NCBI GenBank assembly: GCA_023391635.1
Contig: JAEWAQ010000048.1
Location: 62,001-126,000, forward strand
Direction of reading: 5' to 3'
Length of the DNA: 64,000 bases
DNA from: Bacillota bacterium
GTDB lineage: Bacteria > Bacillota > Bacilli > Paenibacillales > Paenibacillaceae
The position numbers were made by a program, and so were the translations under genes. The notes beneath the pieces are model-generated. The model saw only the letters and a program-made list of their open reading frames with translations, was not told the DNA's origin and did no database searches. This document shows, piece by piece, positions 46,153 through 53,815 of the stretch (within the stretch, counting starts at the first letter, position 1; every line of letters starts with the position of its first letter).

Positions 46153-46663
46153 AACTGTTGCATTGAAAATAGCAAATGCATTAAAGAAAATTGAACCAGA
46201 AAAAACTGCTAGTATAGAAGTTATGAAATTTGCTCTTGAGGCTATTATTAATGCTTTCATTACCATCTTCTTCATTGCTATAATTGGCTTAGTAACAGGT
46301 AAACCAGTTGCAACTCTTATTGGGTTCGTTGGATTCGCCATACTAAGATTTTTTTCCGGTGGGTTACATTTGAAATCAGCAGTTCATTGCTCTATTGTCT
46401 CTGCAATTCTTATATCGGTTGCACCTCATATTCCACTAAGCACAAATTTAGTTTTAACTATTGGAATCGTAACGTTGATTATTATTATTATATTTGCTCC
46501 ATCAAATATTGAAGGGCATGCCAGGATTCCAAGCCAGTATTTCTTTGTATTAAAACTCATTTCGTTATTCATCGTAGCTACAAACTTTTATTTTATGAAT
46601 TCTACTATTTGTATAGTATTTGCAATCCAAGCTATTACAATTATAGAACTTAAAAGGAGGTGA
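46145..46663 (+). CDS. agrB: Accessory gene regulator AgrB family peptide-processing protease
   Basis: The 172-residue membrane protein has the AgrB motif R-x3-GG-x-H-x6-C as RFFSGGLHLKSAVHC, giving His75 and Cys82 as the putative catalytic cysteine-protease pair at the same spacing as in staphylococcal AgrB. Several membrane segments follow. AgrB trims the C-terminus of AgrD and drives ring closure. ATG 46145 gives the family-typical MVETVALKIANALKK start; GTG 46121 and ATG 46133 are alternatives. It overlaps the sensor-only gene and lies 4 bp before agrD. Confidence 0.92.
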   Translation: MVETVALKIANALKKIEPEKTASIEVMKFALEAIINAFITIFFIAIIGLVTGKPVATLIGFVGFAILRFFSGGLHLKSAVHCSIVSAILISVAPHIPLSTNLVLTIGIVTLIIIIIFAPSNIEGHARIPSQYFFVLKLISLFIVATNFYFMNSTICIVFAIQAITIIELKRR

Positions 46664-46667
46664 TAGA

Positions 46668-46790
46668 ATGAAAAGGGCTGCAGTGATTGGAATTTCAAAA
46701 ATATTATTAGTAATTGCAACTGTTTTTGTGAGCACAGCATCATGGATTTCACTTCACCGTCCTGAAATTCCTGCAGAACTGAAGAAGTAA
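46668..46790 (+). CDS. agrD: AgrD-like cyclic lactone autoinducer peptide precursor
   Basis: This short gene encodes 40 residues behind a strong AAAAGGAGGTGA site. An N-terminal amphipathic/hydrophobic leader (MKRAAVIGISKILLVIATVF) precedes VSTASWISLH and the C-terminal RPEIPAELKK, which matches the charged AgrD recognition tail (compare EVPKEL in Staphylococcus). Aligning that tail places the ring at Ser25-Leu29 (S-W-I-S-L). There is no cysteine in the peptide, so closure would give a serine lactone rather than a thiolactone. Confidence 0.88.
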   Translation: MKRAAVIGISKILLVIATVFVSTASWISLHRPEIPAELKK

Positions 46791-46816
46791 TACCGATTCG
46801 AAAGGGGGATGAAAAC

Positions 46817-47203
46817 ATGACCCAGCAAATTCGTCTGTTGGATTCTGATGGAAACGCCCGCACGATCAACGTGGAGGACATCATTTCGATCCGACCGACA
46901 GCTGGCGGTCCTGAGTTTCATACGAAGGAAGGCATGTATTTCTACCCCTCCACGATGGAAGAGCTTCAAATTCTTTTCAATGAAGCAGGTTTTGAAAGGT
47001 TGGACCGCACGAATCTCGTCAACATGAATCATGTTCAGGCTTTCGATCCAAAGGCTCGTAAGGTTTACTTCGAATATCCTTGGTCGAAGGAAAGCCAGTT
47101 TGCAACCGTGTCAGAAGCGAATTTGAGCAAAGTTCAGCATTTGGCAAAGGAAGAGCAAGCTAAGTACAAGCCGGCAAGAAAACCGCTATTTGGAAACCGG
47201 TAA
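46817..47203 (+). CDS. LytTR DNA-binding domain protein without receiver domain
   Basis: The 128-residue protein is almost entirely a LytTR-type DNA-binding domain (INVEDIISIRPTAGGPEFHTKEGMYF...FNEAGFERLDRTNLVNMNHVQAFDPKARKVYFEY) with a basic tail KYKPARKPLFGNR. AgrA-type regulators carry an N-terminal receiver; here none is present. It follows agrD by 26 bp in the same direction with GAAAGGGGG as ribosome-binding site. Its activity must be set by something other than aspartate phosphorylation. A terminator follows. Confidence 0.88.
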   Translation: MTQQIRLLDSDGNARTINVEDIISIRPTAGGPEFHTKEGMYFYPSTMEELQILFNEAGFERLDRTNLVNMNHVQAFDPKARKVYFEYPWSKESQFATVSEANLSKVQHLAKEEQAKYKPARKPLFGNR

Positions 47204-47217
47204 TTTGGAGCTTTTCG

Positions 47218-47291
47218 CCCGGGCAGATCACCAGGATCTGTCCGGGTGGAAGGATCTTTCCATCTGTGGAGGACATGGTCTTCTTTTTTTT
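47218..47291 (+). terminator. Tandem hairpins ending the agr-like transcript
   Basis: A 12-bp stem CCCGGGCAGATC (47218-47229) with its partner at 47235-47246 (one G-U) is followed by a second hairpin GAGGAC/GTCTTC (47269-47283) and seven to eight T. The second is a clear intrinsic terminator. Confidence 0.8.
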
Positions 47292-47301
47292 GTAAAAGTT
47301 G

Positions 47302-47407
47302 TTGACGAATTTTGGTGCAATTTCTTATAATGATCTTAATTGGATAAGTGAAGACAGGGAAGCACCCTCCAGTAGAGTCTATTACGACGGATGTGCTTTC
47401 TTTTTTT
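47302..47407 (+). promoter_or_regulatory. Promoter and leader with attenuator-like terminator
   Basis: TTGACG (47302-47307) and TATAAT (47326-47331) are 18 bp apart, so transcription should start near 47338. Within the leader, GGAAGCAC (47358-47365) pairs with GTGCTTTC (47393-47400; one G-U) and is followed directly by seven T (47401-47407). This would end transcription after about 70 nt unless overridden, 42 bp ahead of a 49-codon gene. I do not recognise a known riboswitch; it could be a short RNA or an attenuator. Confidence 0.6.
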
Positions 47408-47448
47408 GTGCTCTGACGCCCTATAATAACCGGAAAGGTGGGATTTTG

Positions 47449-47598
47449 ATGAGAAGATGGCAGGGAATCATTCTGATCGTGTTGACGATACTGGCTAGCA
47501 CTGCTGCAGGCTATGCATCCAGGCCAGCAGAGCACGCAGATAAGATCGCTCCGCCTGCTACGGAATTAAATAGCTCATCCGAATGGGCCAGTTCATAG
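47449..47598 (+). CDS. Small exported peptide of unknown function
   Basis: This 49-codon gene lies behind AAAGGTGGG. The product has a short basic start (MRRWQG), a hydrophobic core (IILIVLTILASTAAGYA) with AxA-like signal-peptidase context, and a hydrophilic C-terminal part (SRPAEHADKIAPPATELNSS). It resembles a secreted pro-peptide in design, but I cannot assign it to Phr, AgrD or any known family. Its own promoter and leader and its place beside an agr-like locus make a signalling role worth testing. Confidence 0.6.
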   Translation: MRRWQGIILIVLTILASTAAGYASRPAEHADKIAPPATELNSSSEWASS

Positions 47599-47715
47599 GT
47601 TTTGTGCTCCAATTGAGCATTTGGATTTGCAATAGTTGGCACTATATTGACACGCCTATGAATCTCGGTCAGAATGGGAGAATCGAACTTAGAGAAGAGT
47701 AGGAAGATTAACATC

Positions 47716-49068
47716 ATGACACTACTGAAACAATGGACGGAAATTATTAAACTCGCACTGCCGTCACTGTTTGCATTTGCGACGCAGACCTTGACAGGGA
47801 CGATTTGCCTGATCATGGTCGGAGATCTTGGGCCGCTCATCATCGGTGTTGTCGGTGTGTCCAACATCATAATGTATAATGTGTTCGCTATCTTCTCCGG
47901 TATCGGGCATTCGGTGAATTATCTGGTTGCGCAAAATTACGGTTCAGGCGATATGCCCAAAGGCATCCAACGCACCTATATGGCGCTGGCGGTCAGCGTG
48001 GGTGTAGGACTATTCATTACGCTCGTCGGATGGTCAGCTGGCGGCCTGATTCTTAAATGGACAGGCGGTTCACCGGAGTTGATCGCTGCTGGCGGAGATT
48101 ATCTGGAATTGCGATTCTATGCGATGGCACTAGGCATGATGAGCTTCGCGTTCCATGGCTTCTTTCGCGGCGTGGCCGATACCCGGATTTCGATGATCGT
48201 ATCCATTACGGCGAATCTGATCATCATCGGGCTTACGTATGGACTCACCTATGGCAATTGGGGCATGCCCAAGCTCGGATTGCTGGGTGCCGGATATGGG
48301 ATGCTGATCGGAGAGGCAGTCGGACTGCTGCTGTGTCTAGCGATCTTCTGGGGTCCCATGCATGCCAAGTTCCGTACGCGCAGACTGCCGAAGCCGGATT
48401 ACAAGGAACTCGCTTTGATCGGACGCGAGAGCGGCAAGCTCGGCATGATGGAATTCTCGATGAGTATCTCCATGTTCATATTCACCGTATTCGTGATCCA
48501 GCTCGGTGAAGTGCCACTGGCTGCCAATGAGGTGTCTCTGAATATTATGTCCTTCGGGTTCATGCCGGCATTCGCATTCGGCTCGACGGCGACGATCCTG
48601 GTCGGGAACGGAATCGGCAAGAACAATCCGCTGGAAGCGAGAAGAGCGGGAACGCATACGGCGATGCTAGGGACGATCTTCCTGGTTCTGCTTGGAACGG
48701 TGGAGTTGATCTGGGCGGAAAAGATCGCCGGACTTTACACGAATGATGCTGCTGTCATTGAATTGTCGGCATTCCTCATTACAATATCAGCCTACCTGCA
48801 AATATTCGACGGCTTGTACAACTTCTATGCCGGGGGGTTGCGCGGAATTGGAGATACTTCATTCTTGATGAAAGTGTCTCTGATCTGCAGTTGGATCTTA
48901 TTTGTGCCACTGACTTATCTGTTTGTCAATGTGCTGGAGTGGGGAAGCATCGGTGCGTGGCTTGCGTTATACGCGTTCCTGATGGTATTGGGAATATCGG
49001 TTATGATTCGCTACTATCGGACGGATTTTGGCTCGGTTCGGCTGAAGCAAGCGGTCGATCCTTCTTGA
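47716..49068 (+). CDS. MATE family efflux transporter
   Basis: The 450-residue membrane protein has twelve predicted segments and MATE-type motifs in two related halves (LVAQNYGSGDMPKGIQRTY in the first, LVGNGIGKNNPLEARRAGTHTAM in the second). These antiporters export drugs or metabolites using sodium or proton gradients. ATG 47716 is chosen because AGGAAG lies 9 bp upstream; ATG 47674 lacks such a site. Whether the leader upstream of the 49-residue peptide also controls this gene is open. Confidence 0.93.
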   Translation: MTLLKQWTEIIKLALPSLFAFATQTLTGTICLIMVGDLGPLIIGVVGVSNIIMYNVFAIFSGIGHSVNYLVAQNYGSGDMPKGIQRTYMALAVSVGVGLFITLVGWSAGGLILKWTGGSPELIAAGGDYLELRFYAMALGMMSFAFHGFFRGVADTRISMIVSITANLIIIGLTYGLTYGNWGMPKLGLLGAGYGMLIGEAVGLLLCLAIFWGPMHAKFRTRRLPKPDYKELALIGRESGKLGMMEFSMSISMFIFTVFVIQLGEVPLAANEVSLNIMSFGFMPAFAFGSTATILVGNGIGKNNPLEARRAGTHTAMLGTIFLVLLGTVELIWAEKIAGLYTNDAAVIELSAFLITISAYLQIFDGLYNFYAGGLRGIGDTSFLMKVSLICSWILFVPLTYLFVNVLEWGSIGAWLALYAFLMVLGISVMIRYYRTDFGSVRLKQAVDPS

Positions 49069-49080
49069 AAATGCGGGTGT

Positions 49081-49145
49081 CCAGAGGGCGCAGCCCTTTG
49101 GAATCCCCCTTCCGGGGAAGGGGGATTTAGGGGGTTGGGAAACCC
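49081..49145. repeat. Three consecutive hairpins between converging genes
   Basis: CCAGAGGGC/GCCCTTTGG (49081-49101), a perfect 10-bp stem AATCCCCCTT/AAGGGGGATT (49102-49127, 6-nt loop) and GGGTT/AACCC (49132-49145) follow one another. The element lies between the ends of the MATE and SDR genes and could stop transcription from both sides. Its composition is unlike the flanks, and I suspect a dispersed intergenic repeat of the genome (inference). Confidence 0.6.
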
Positions 49146-49164
49146 TTAGGGGGATGGCGATTCC

Positions 49165-50043
49165 CTAGCTGCCCACGATTTCCCCGCCGTTGATGTGCAA
49201 CGTCTGACCCGACATATATGACGAATCTTCACTCGCCAGGTAGACGTAGGCGGGCGCAAGTTCATCCGGTTGGCCAGCCCGTTTCATCGGTGTATCCGCG
49301 CCGAACTTGGCAACCGTCTTGGCATCGAATGTAGATGGAATCAGCGGCGTCCAGATCGGCCCCGGCGCAACGGCGTTCACCCGGATGCCTTGGCCGGCCA
49401 AGTTCATCGAGAGCGATCGGGTGAAGGCGACGATCGCCCCTTTGGTCGCGGAATAATCGAGCAGCGTGGGACTGCCCTTATAAGCGGTGATGGAAGCCGT
49501 GTTGATGATGCTGGCACCGGACTTCAGATGCGGGATCGCCGCTTGCGTCAAGTAGAACATGCCGAATACGTTCGTACGGAAGGTTCGCTCCAGCTGTTCT
49601 GGTGTGATCTGTTCCAGCTTGTCTTGCGGATGCTGCTCGGCGGCATTGTTCACGAGTACGTCGAGCTTGCCGAACGTCCTGATGGCTTCATCGATAGCGC
49701 GACTGCAAAGTGCCGGATCGCCGATGTCGCCGCCAAGAAGGTAACAGCGCCGTTTCTCTTCCTCGATCTGCTTCTTCGTCTCCTGCGCATCGCCCTCTTC
49801 ATTCAAGTACAGTACGGCCACGTCCGCGCCTTCCTTCGCGAATGCGATGGCAACGGCCCGGCCGATCCCGCTGTCTCCACCGGTAATAAGCGCGACCTTG
49901 CCGGTCAACTTGCCTGCCGGCTTATAAATAGGCGACTCGGATTCCGGCAATGGCCGCATCTCTTTCTCGATTCCCGGCTGCCGGTTCTGGTGCTGTTCGG
50001 GGAATGAAGTCGGCCGCGCCGGCGTCAACGTCTGATTGTTCAT
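49165..50043 (-). CDS. SDR family oxidoreductase (YhdF/general stress protein 39-like)
   Basis: The 292-residue short-chain dehydrogenase has the cofactor motif TGGDSGIGRAVA near residue 54, NNAAEQ, and the catalytic YSATKGA with an upstream serine. The N-terminal extension FPEQHQNRQPGIEKEM is typical of the Bacillus YhdF/GsiB-linked stress dehydrogenases. A YMSGQTLHINGG motif closes the fold. AAGGAG precedes the ATG on the minus strand. A role in stress is by family only. Confidence 0.94.
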   Translation of the reverse strand: MNNQTLTPARPTSFPEQHQNRQPGIEKEMRPLPESESPIYKPAGKLTGKVALITGGDSGIGRAVAIAFAKEGADVAVLYLNEEGDAQETKKQIEEEKRRCYLLGGDIGDPALCSRAIDEAIRTFGKLDVLVNNAAEQHPQDKLEQITPEQLERTFRTNVFGMFYLTQAAIPHLKSGASIINTASITAYKGSPTLLDYSATKGAIVAFTRSLSMNLAGQGIRVNAVAPGPIWTPLIPSTFDAKTVAKFGADTPMKRAGQPDELAPAYVYLASEDSSYMSGQTLHINGGEIVGS

Positions 50044-50109
50044 TTGTCATCTGCTCCTTTCCATTCCGTTAAGGATAGATTGGACCAAATGGCGTAAAGT
50101 TAAGCATCA

Positions 50110-50208
50110 AATCGAGTTTCTCCATCGTTTAAATATTTTTTCGAGTCGTCTTCTGCCCGTCGCAGCTGAGCAATGCGCTCTTGTCTTCCTCGGTCGTTTC
50201 CAGATGGA
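50110..50208 (-). pseudogene. Detached copy of the 3' end of spoVR
   Basis: These 99 bp match 53816-53914 with five mismatches (about 95 percent identity, counted by eye). They contain the last 80 nt of spoVR including its stop codon plus 19 nt downstream, in the same minus-strand orientation as the intact gene. No other part of spoVR is present here. The rest of 50044-50517 has no gene: it also holds a stem ACCGCTCA/TGAGCGGT (50290-50322) and the 54-bp element at 50403-50456. Confidence 0.85.
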
Positions 50209-50402
50209 GTTCTTTTTGTACCTGGGAATCATGACATAGATAGAAATGCGGTTGATTGCTCTAGTGCATTCGCAAATATGTATAGTGTCACCGCTCACTC
50301 ACGTTGACGGATGATGAGCGGTTATTTGGTATGTAGGAAGCTTGTGAATCGGGATTGCCGGAAGCGTTCCGGCCAAGCGGGTGCGGAAGCTGAACCTAAA
50401 CA

Positions 50403-50456
50403 AAAGATATAACCAGGAATATAACTATAGTTAGATTCTCATCAGGAATGGTTCTG
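50403..50456 (+). repeat. 54-bp upstream element, copy 1
   Basis: These 54 bp match 52469-52522 at 52 positions. They contain the perfect palindrome TAACTATAGTTA (50422-50433) and are followed by a -10-like TAGAAT (50458-50463), about 60 bp ahead of a stalk-domain gene. The second copy is in the same relation to another stalk-domain gene, so this is probably a shared promoter/operator unit. Confidence 0.75.
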
Positions 50457-50517
50457 ATAGAATAAACTCAACCAATCGACTAAAGATTGCATTTCCATTT
50501 ACGGAAGGACGAAAATT

Positions 50518-51726
50518 ATGAGAAGAATAATTGTTGTACTTATTGCAGCCTTGTTATCCGGGGCTCTAAGCATTACCTCATCTGCGCAAACAAGCTATTC
50601 GAAAATTGGTGTAGAAATCGACGGCGTAAAATTGAATGTCGAAGCCTTCAATGTAGACGGAAGAACAATGGTTCCTTTACGAGCGATCTTCGAGAAGCTG
50701 CATGCTGAGGTATTGTGGGAACCGAAAACAAAATCTATTACAGCCAAGAAAGGCTCTGTAACCGTTAAGCTCGGGGTCAATGATACTGCGGCATATGTGA
50801 ATAATAATGCTATTACTCTAGATGTTCCACCTATGCTCATCAATTCATATACATACGTTCCACTGCGGTTCGTATCCGAATCACTTGGCGCTGAGGTCGG
50901 ATACGATGCGAAGCGAATGGTTGCATCTATTCTGACAACTGATAGCGAAAATTCTACTTCTAGTGGCAATTCTACTGCGAATCCGGATACAGATCCCAAG
51001 CCAGATACAACTCCTAAGCCCAATACAAAGCCAGCGCCAACCTCAGCAGCAGAACCATTCGTGGTGAAGGGCTACGTTAAGGATCGTCTAGGCAATCCAA
51101 TGAAAGGCATAGAGATTTCGGCTGATAATCAATTTGCTTGGAATAACCACTTGGTTGATAAGAGCGATGAGAATGGGTACTATGAGATCTCGCTGCCCGA
51201 AGCGAAAACGGCGTATAGCATGTTTAGCTACTATGAGCATGAATTTGAAGGAAAAGTTCTTCCTTTCAATCTCACCCCCGATACCGAGGATACGTTTGGA
51301 GGGCACGTAGGAGCCATAAGGAACTTTACCTGGGATGATCTTAACGCCAAAGTGACGATCACTTTATGGAATTTTCCCGGAGGAGCTGAAGTATGGCCAG
51401 AGGATCTGCCGGAATTCTCTGAAGAAGATGTCGAGCTGACACTGACACCTCTCACACCTTTAATTGACGGAAGTACGGGACAGGAAATTACGGAGATGAG
51501 TAAATATTCACCTAGAGGAACAGGCGTTGATGTTCCGATTGCCAAATATAGAATCACCGCTAGATGGATGCCGGGTGGAATAGATCCCATTCCACTGCTC
51601 ATCACTTCATATGCTCAGAATCAATATGCCGAATTTGTTGAATCTGCAGATTACACAGTAGATTCGGGAACAATCAAGCTGCTCAATCTCAAAATTGCAT
51701 TTCCAGAAACAGATCAAGAACTATGA
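50518..51726 (+). CDS. Copper amine oxidase N-terminal (stalk) domain protein with CarboxypepD-reg-like domain
   Basis: The 402-residue secreted protein has a signal peptide (about 1-23), then a stalk domain (VEAFNVDGRTMVPLRAIFEKLHAEVLWEPKTKSITA and YTYVPLRFVSESLGAEVGYDAKR). A Pro/Thr/Lys-rich linker (about 145-178) leads into a carboxypeptidase-regulatory-like beta domain (VVKGYVKDRLGNPMKGIEISADN). No enzyme motif is seen. The domain is common in Paenibacillus surface proteins. It shares its upstream element with the gene at 52642. The base composition is AT-richer than the sugar operons. Confidence 0.88.
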   Translation: MRRIIVVLIAALLSGALSITSSAQTSYSKIGVEIDGVKLNVEAFNVDGRTMVPLRAIFEKLHAEVLWEPKTKSITAKKGSVTVKLGVNDTAAYVNNNAITLDVPPMLINSYTYVPLRFVSESLGAEVGYDAKRMVASILTTDSENSTSSGNSTANPDTDPKPDTTPKPNTKPAPTSAAEPFVVKGYVKDRLGNPMKGIEISADNQFAWNNHLVDKSDENGYYEISLPEAKTAYSMFSYYEHEFEGKVLPFNLTPDTEDTFGGHVGAIRNFTWDDLNAKVTITLWNFPGGAEVWPEDLPEFSEEDVELTLTPLTPLIDGSTGQEITEMSKYSPRGTGVDVPIAKYRITARWMPGGIDPIPLLITSYAQNQYAEFVESADYTVDSGTIKLLNLKIAFPETDQEL

Positions 51727-51753
51727 ACCTAAATATGGTGGAGGAACAATACA

Positions 51754-52350
51754 ATGAAGGTAACATCAAAAAGCATCAAGTATTTAATATTAATTGCAGT
51801 TATATGTCTTGTTGCTCTAACTGGATGCAGCAAGAGCACGGAGTCTACGTCTACTAGTAACAACACTACTCACACACAACAAAATCCTGTAAGCGACTCG
51901 AAAAGTGAAGAGAATAAAGAATTGGATATCGATGGAAATATTGATGAAAATTCCGATAAGGAAATCGGTGATAATGCTCTTGGTGAAGGGATCGGATATT
52001 TGAACCTGAATGAAGGTTCGGAAGCGATACAAGCTTTTATCCCGGAAGGATTCCCTTTTCCAGAGGATCATGACTTCATTGAGGATGAGACTATGCATAT
52101 TGAGAACGAGACAACGAATGTAGTTAATATCACCTATTGGACTAAGACTTCGACTAAGAGAATGTACAGCCAATATATTGACTACTTTGAAGAGCACACC
52201 GAATATTCAGTTGATGCTCTGACAGAATCGATGCTCATAACAGCAATATCCGATCAGAAGTCAATCTATATTGATATTACTGAAGAGAACGATTCCACTA
52301 AAGTGTATATTTCCATTCTTCCACTTGGAATCCCATCTGGAGCCAAATAG
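51754..52350 (+). CDS. Putative lipoprotein of unknown function
   Basis: The 198-residue protein has lipobox LTGC with Cys25, an acidic Ser/Asn/Glu-rich linker (about 30-75) and a small globular domain. The IPEGFPFPEDHDFIEDE segment resembles small Firmicute lipoproteins, but I do not recognise the family. It lies 27 bp after the first stalk-domain gene and is followed by a strong terminator, so the two form an operon. Confidence 0.8.
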   Translation: MKVTSKSIKYLILIAVICLVALTGCSKSTESTSTSNNTTHTQQNPVSDSKSEENKELDIDGNIDENSDKEIGDNALGEGIGYLNLNEGSEAIQAFIPEGFPFPEDHDFIEDETMHIENETTNVVNITYWTKTSTKRMYSQYIDYFEEHTEYSVDALTESMLITAISDQKSIYIDITEENDSTKVYISILPLGIPSGAK

Positions 52351-52373
52351 AATGATATTGCATAAGATCGTAG

Positions 52374-52412
52374 AAAGTCCTCGCTTCGATTTAGAGAAGC
52401 GAGGACTTTTTA
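52374..52412 (+). terminator. Intrinsic terminator after the lipoprotein gene
   Basis: A perfect 14-bp stem AAAGTCCTCGCTTC (52374-52387) with its partner at 52396-52409 closes an 8-nt loop and runs into a T stretch. Confidence 0.9.
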
Positions 52413-52468
52413 TGAAGGAATATCACCTTTGCGTCCCAAACCCTTGTCCCATGTGGTCACCCTATCAC

Positions 52469-52522
52469 AAAGATATAACCAGGACTATAACTATAGTTAG
52501 ATTCTCATCATGAATGGTTCTG
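52469..52522 (+). repeat. 54-bp upstream element, copy 2
   Basis: This copy matches 50403-50456 at 52 of 54 positions, including the palindrome TAACTATAGTTA (52488-52499). CTATTATG follows with a -10-like TATTAT. It lies 120 bp ahead of the second stalk-domain gene. Confidence 0.75.
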
Positions 52523-52641
52523 CTATTATGAACCCAAGGAATCGGACTTTAGCATGCATTCCGGAACGCTAGCATTGCTTCATTTGCACAAATCGACTAG
52601 AAAAAATTGTTTTTAAGTGAAAAAATATTAGGAGGTATTTT

Positions 52642-53706
52642 ATGAAACGCTTGTCTATTTTACTTCTAACTTTTCTATTTTTAACGATTACAGCATTACC
52701 CGTCCATGCAGCTGCTGCACCAATTCAGGTGTATGTTGACGAGGAAAAATTAACTTTTCCAATCGATCCACTTGTAACTCAAGGAACGACATTAGTTCCG
52801 TTCCGCGTGATTTTTGAAAAGTTTGGTTTAAAAGTGAACTGGGACCAAGAAACAAAAACAGTCACCGGTGAGAAAGAAGATATGAAAATCAGCTTTCAAC
52901 TAGGACAAACGAAAGTTTTCGTTAATGGTGAAGAAAAGGAGTTTATTGTCGCACCAACTTCCACCAATGGACATACGCTCGTTCCTCTTCGCTTTATTAG
53001 TGAAACATTAGGAATGGAAGTAGGGTGGGAGCAAACAACAAGTACGATCACTATTAGCACTACACCTACAAATCCTGTACCTACTAATCCAGCGCCTTCT
53101 AAACCTAAACCTCTTACCGATAAAGAGTACTTAGATATGCTTCCTGATGTTGAAGACCTTACAAGTTACGCTTTTACATCAGTGACTACCGTTAATATGA
53201 TGGGAATGAGTTTGGAAACAACGATTACAGGAGAGACGATTTTGCAACCAAACTATATCTCTCATACCAAGACGGAATCAAAGGGAATGGCAGTACCTTT
53301 CTCCCATGAAGCCTATATAGTCGGTAAAGTAGCGTATGCAAAGAAAGCTGTTTCTAATGAGTGGGTAAAAGCAGAAATTCCAGCTGATGATTCGAGTTCC
53401 CTACTCTTTTATAATCGACTTAGGGAAGCAGTTGAGAACGTGACTTCTACGGTAAAAGGTTCTACTAGGGAGACTGTAGTTACGTACAATCCAACGGAGT
53501 ACGACAAACTGATGAATTCAGAGTATAAAACGAAGTCAGTGTCAGTTACGTATGTATATAGTACTACGCTTTCCAATACTCCAAATAAAGTCATTACTGA
53601 AGGAACGTATGATGTGGAAGGACAGGAAGTTGACTTCAAATCAGTGATTACCTATTCAAAAATAAATGAGATAAAAAAAATCCCGCTTCCTGCAGGAATT
53701 AATTAA
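52642..53706 (+). CDS. Copper amine oxidase N-terminal (stalk) domain protein with LolA-like C-terminal domain
   Basis: The 354-residue secreted protein has a signal peptide (about 1-24), a stalk domain (GTTLVPFRVIFEKFGLKVNWDQETKTVTG and GHTLVPLRFISETLGMEVGWEQTTSTI) and a Pro/Thr linker near 138-155. The C-terminal beta-rich domain resembles DUF6612/LppX-LolA-type folds (a moderate judgement). It shares the 54-bp upstream element with the 50518 gene and converges on spoVR. AGGAGGT precedes the ATG. Confidence 0.87.
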   Translation: MKRLSILLLTFLFLTITALPVHAAAAPIQVYVDEEKLTFPIDPLVTQGTTLVPFRVIFEKFGLKVNWDQETKTVTGEKEDMKISFQLGQTKVFVNGEEKEFIVAPTSTNGHTLVPLRFISETLGMEVGWEQTTSTITISTTPTNPVPTNPAPSKPKPLTDKEYLDMLPDVEDLTSYAFTSVTTVNMMGMSLETTITGETILQPNYISHTKTESKGMAVPFSHEAYIVGKVAYAKKAVSNEWVKAEIPADDSSSLLFYNRLREAVENVTSTVKGSTRETVVTYNPTEYDKLMNSEYKTKSVSVTYVYSTTLSNTPNKVITEGTYDVEGQEVDFKSVITYSKINEIKKIPLPAGIN

Positions 53707-53815
53707 GCGAAATTCATAGAGTCACACCACATCCGTGGTCGTATCCCCTTTAAGTAGACACTCAGAAATAACCTTATGTGATCATGAGGAACGGAGTGAA
53801 CTTGGAGGGGATATC

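Noticed and set aside
47338..47407. A known riboswitch (preQ1, fluoride, guanidine, ZTP) in the leader
   Set aside because: None of the consensus sequences I can recall fits. Only a terminator-ended leader is supported.
50129..50298. A small gene on the minus strand around the spoVR fragment
   Set aside because: The 63-codon frame is an alternative-frame reading of the duplicated spoVR end, which also occurs opposite intact spoVR. It has no ribosome-binding site.
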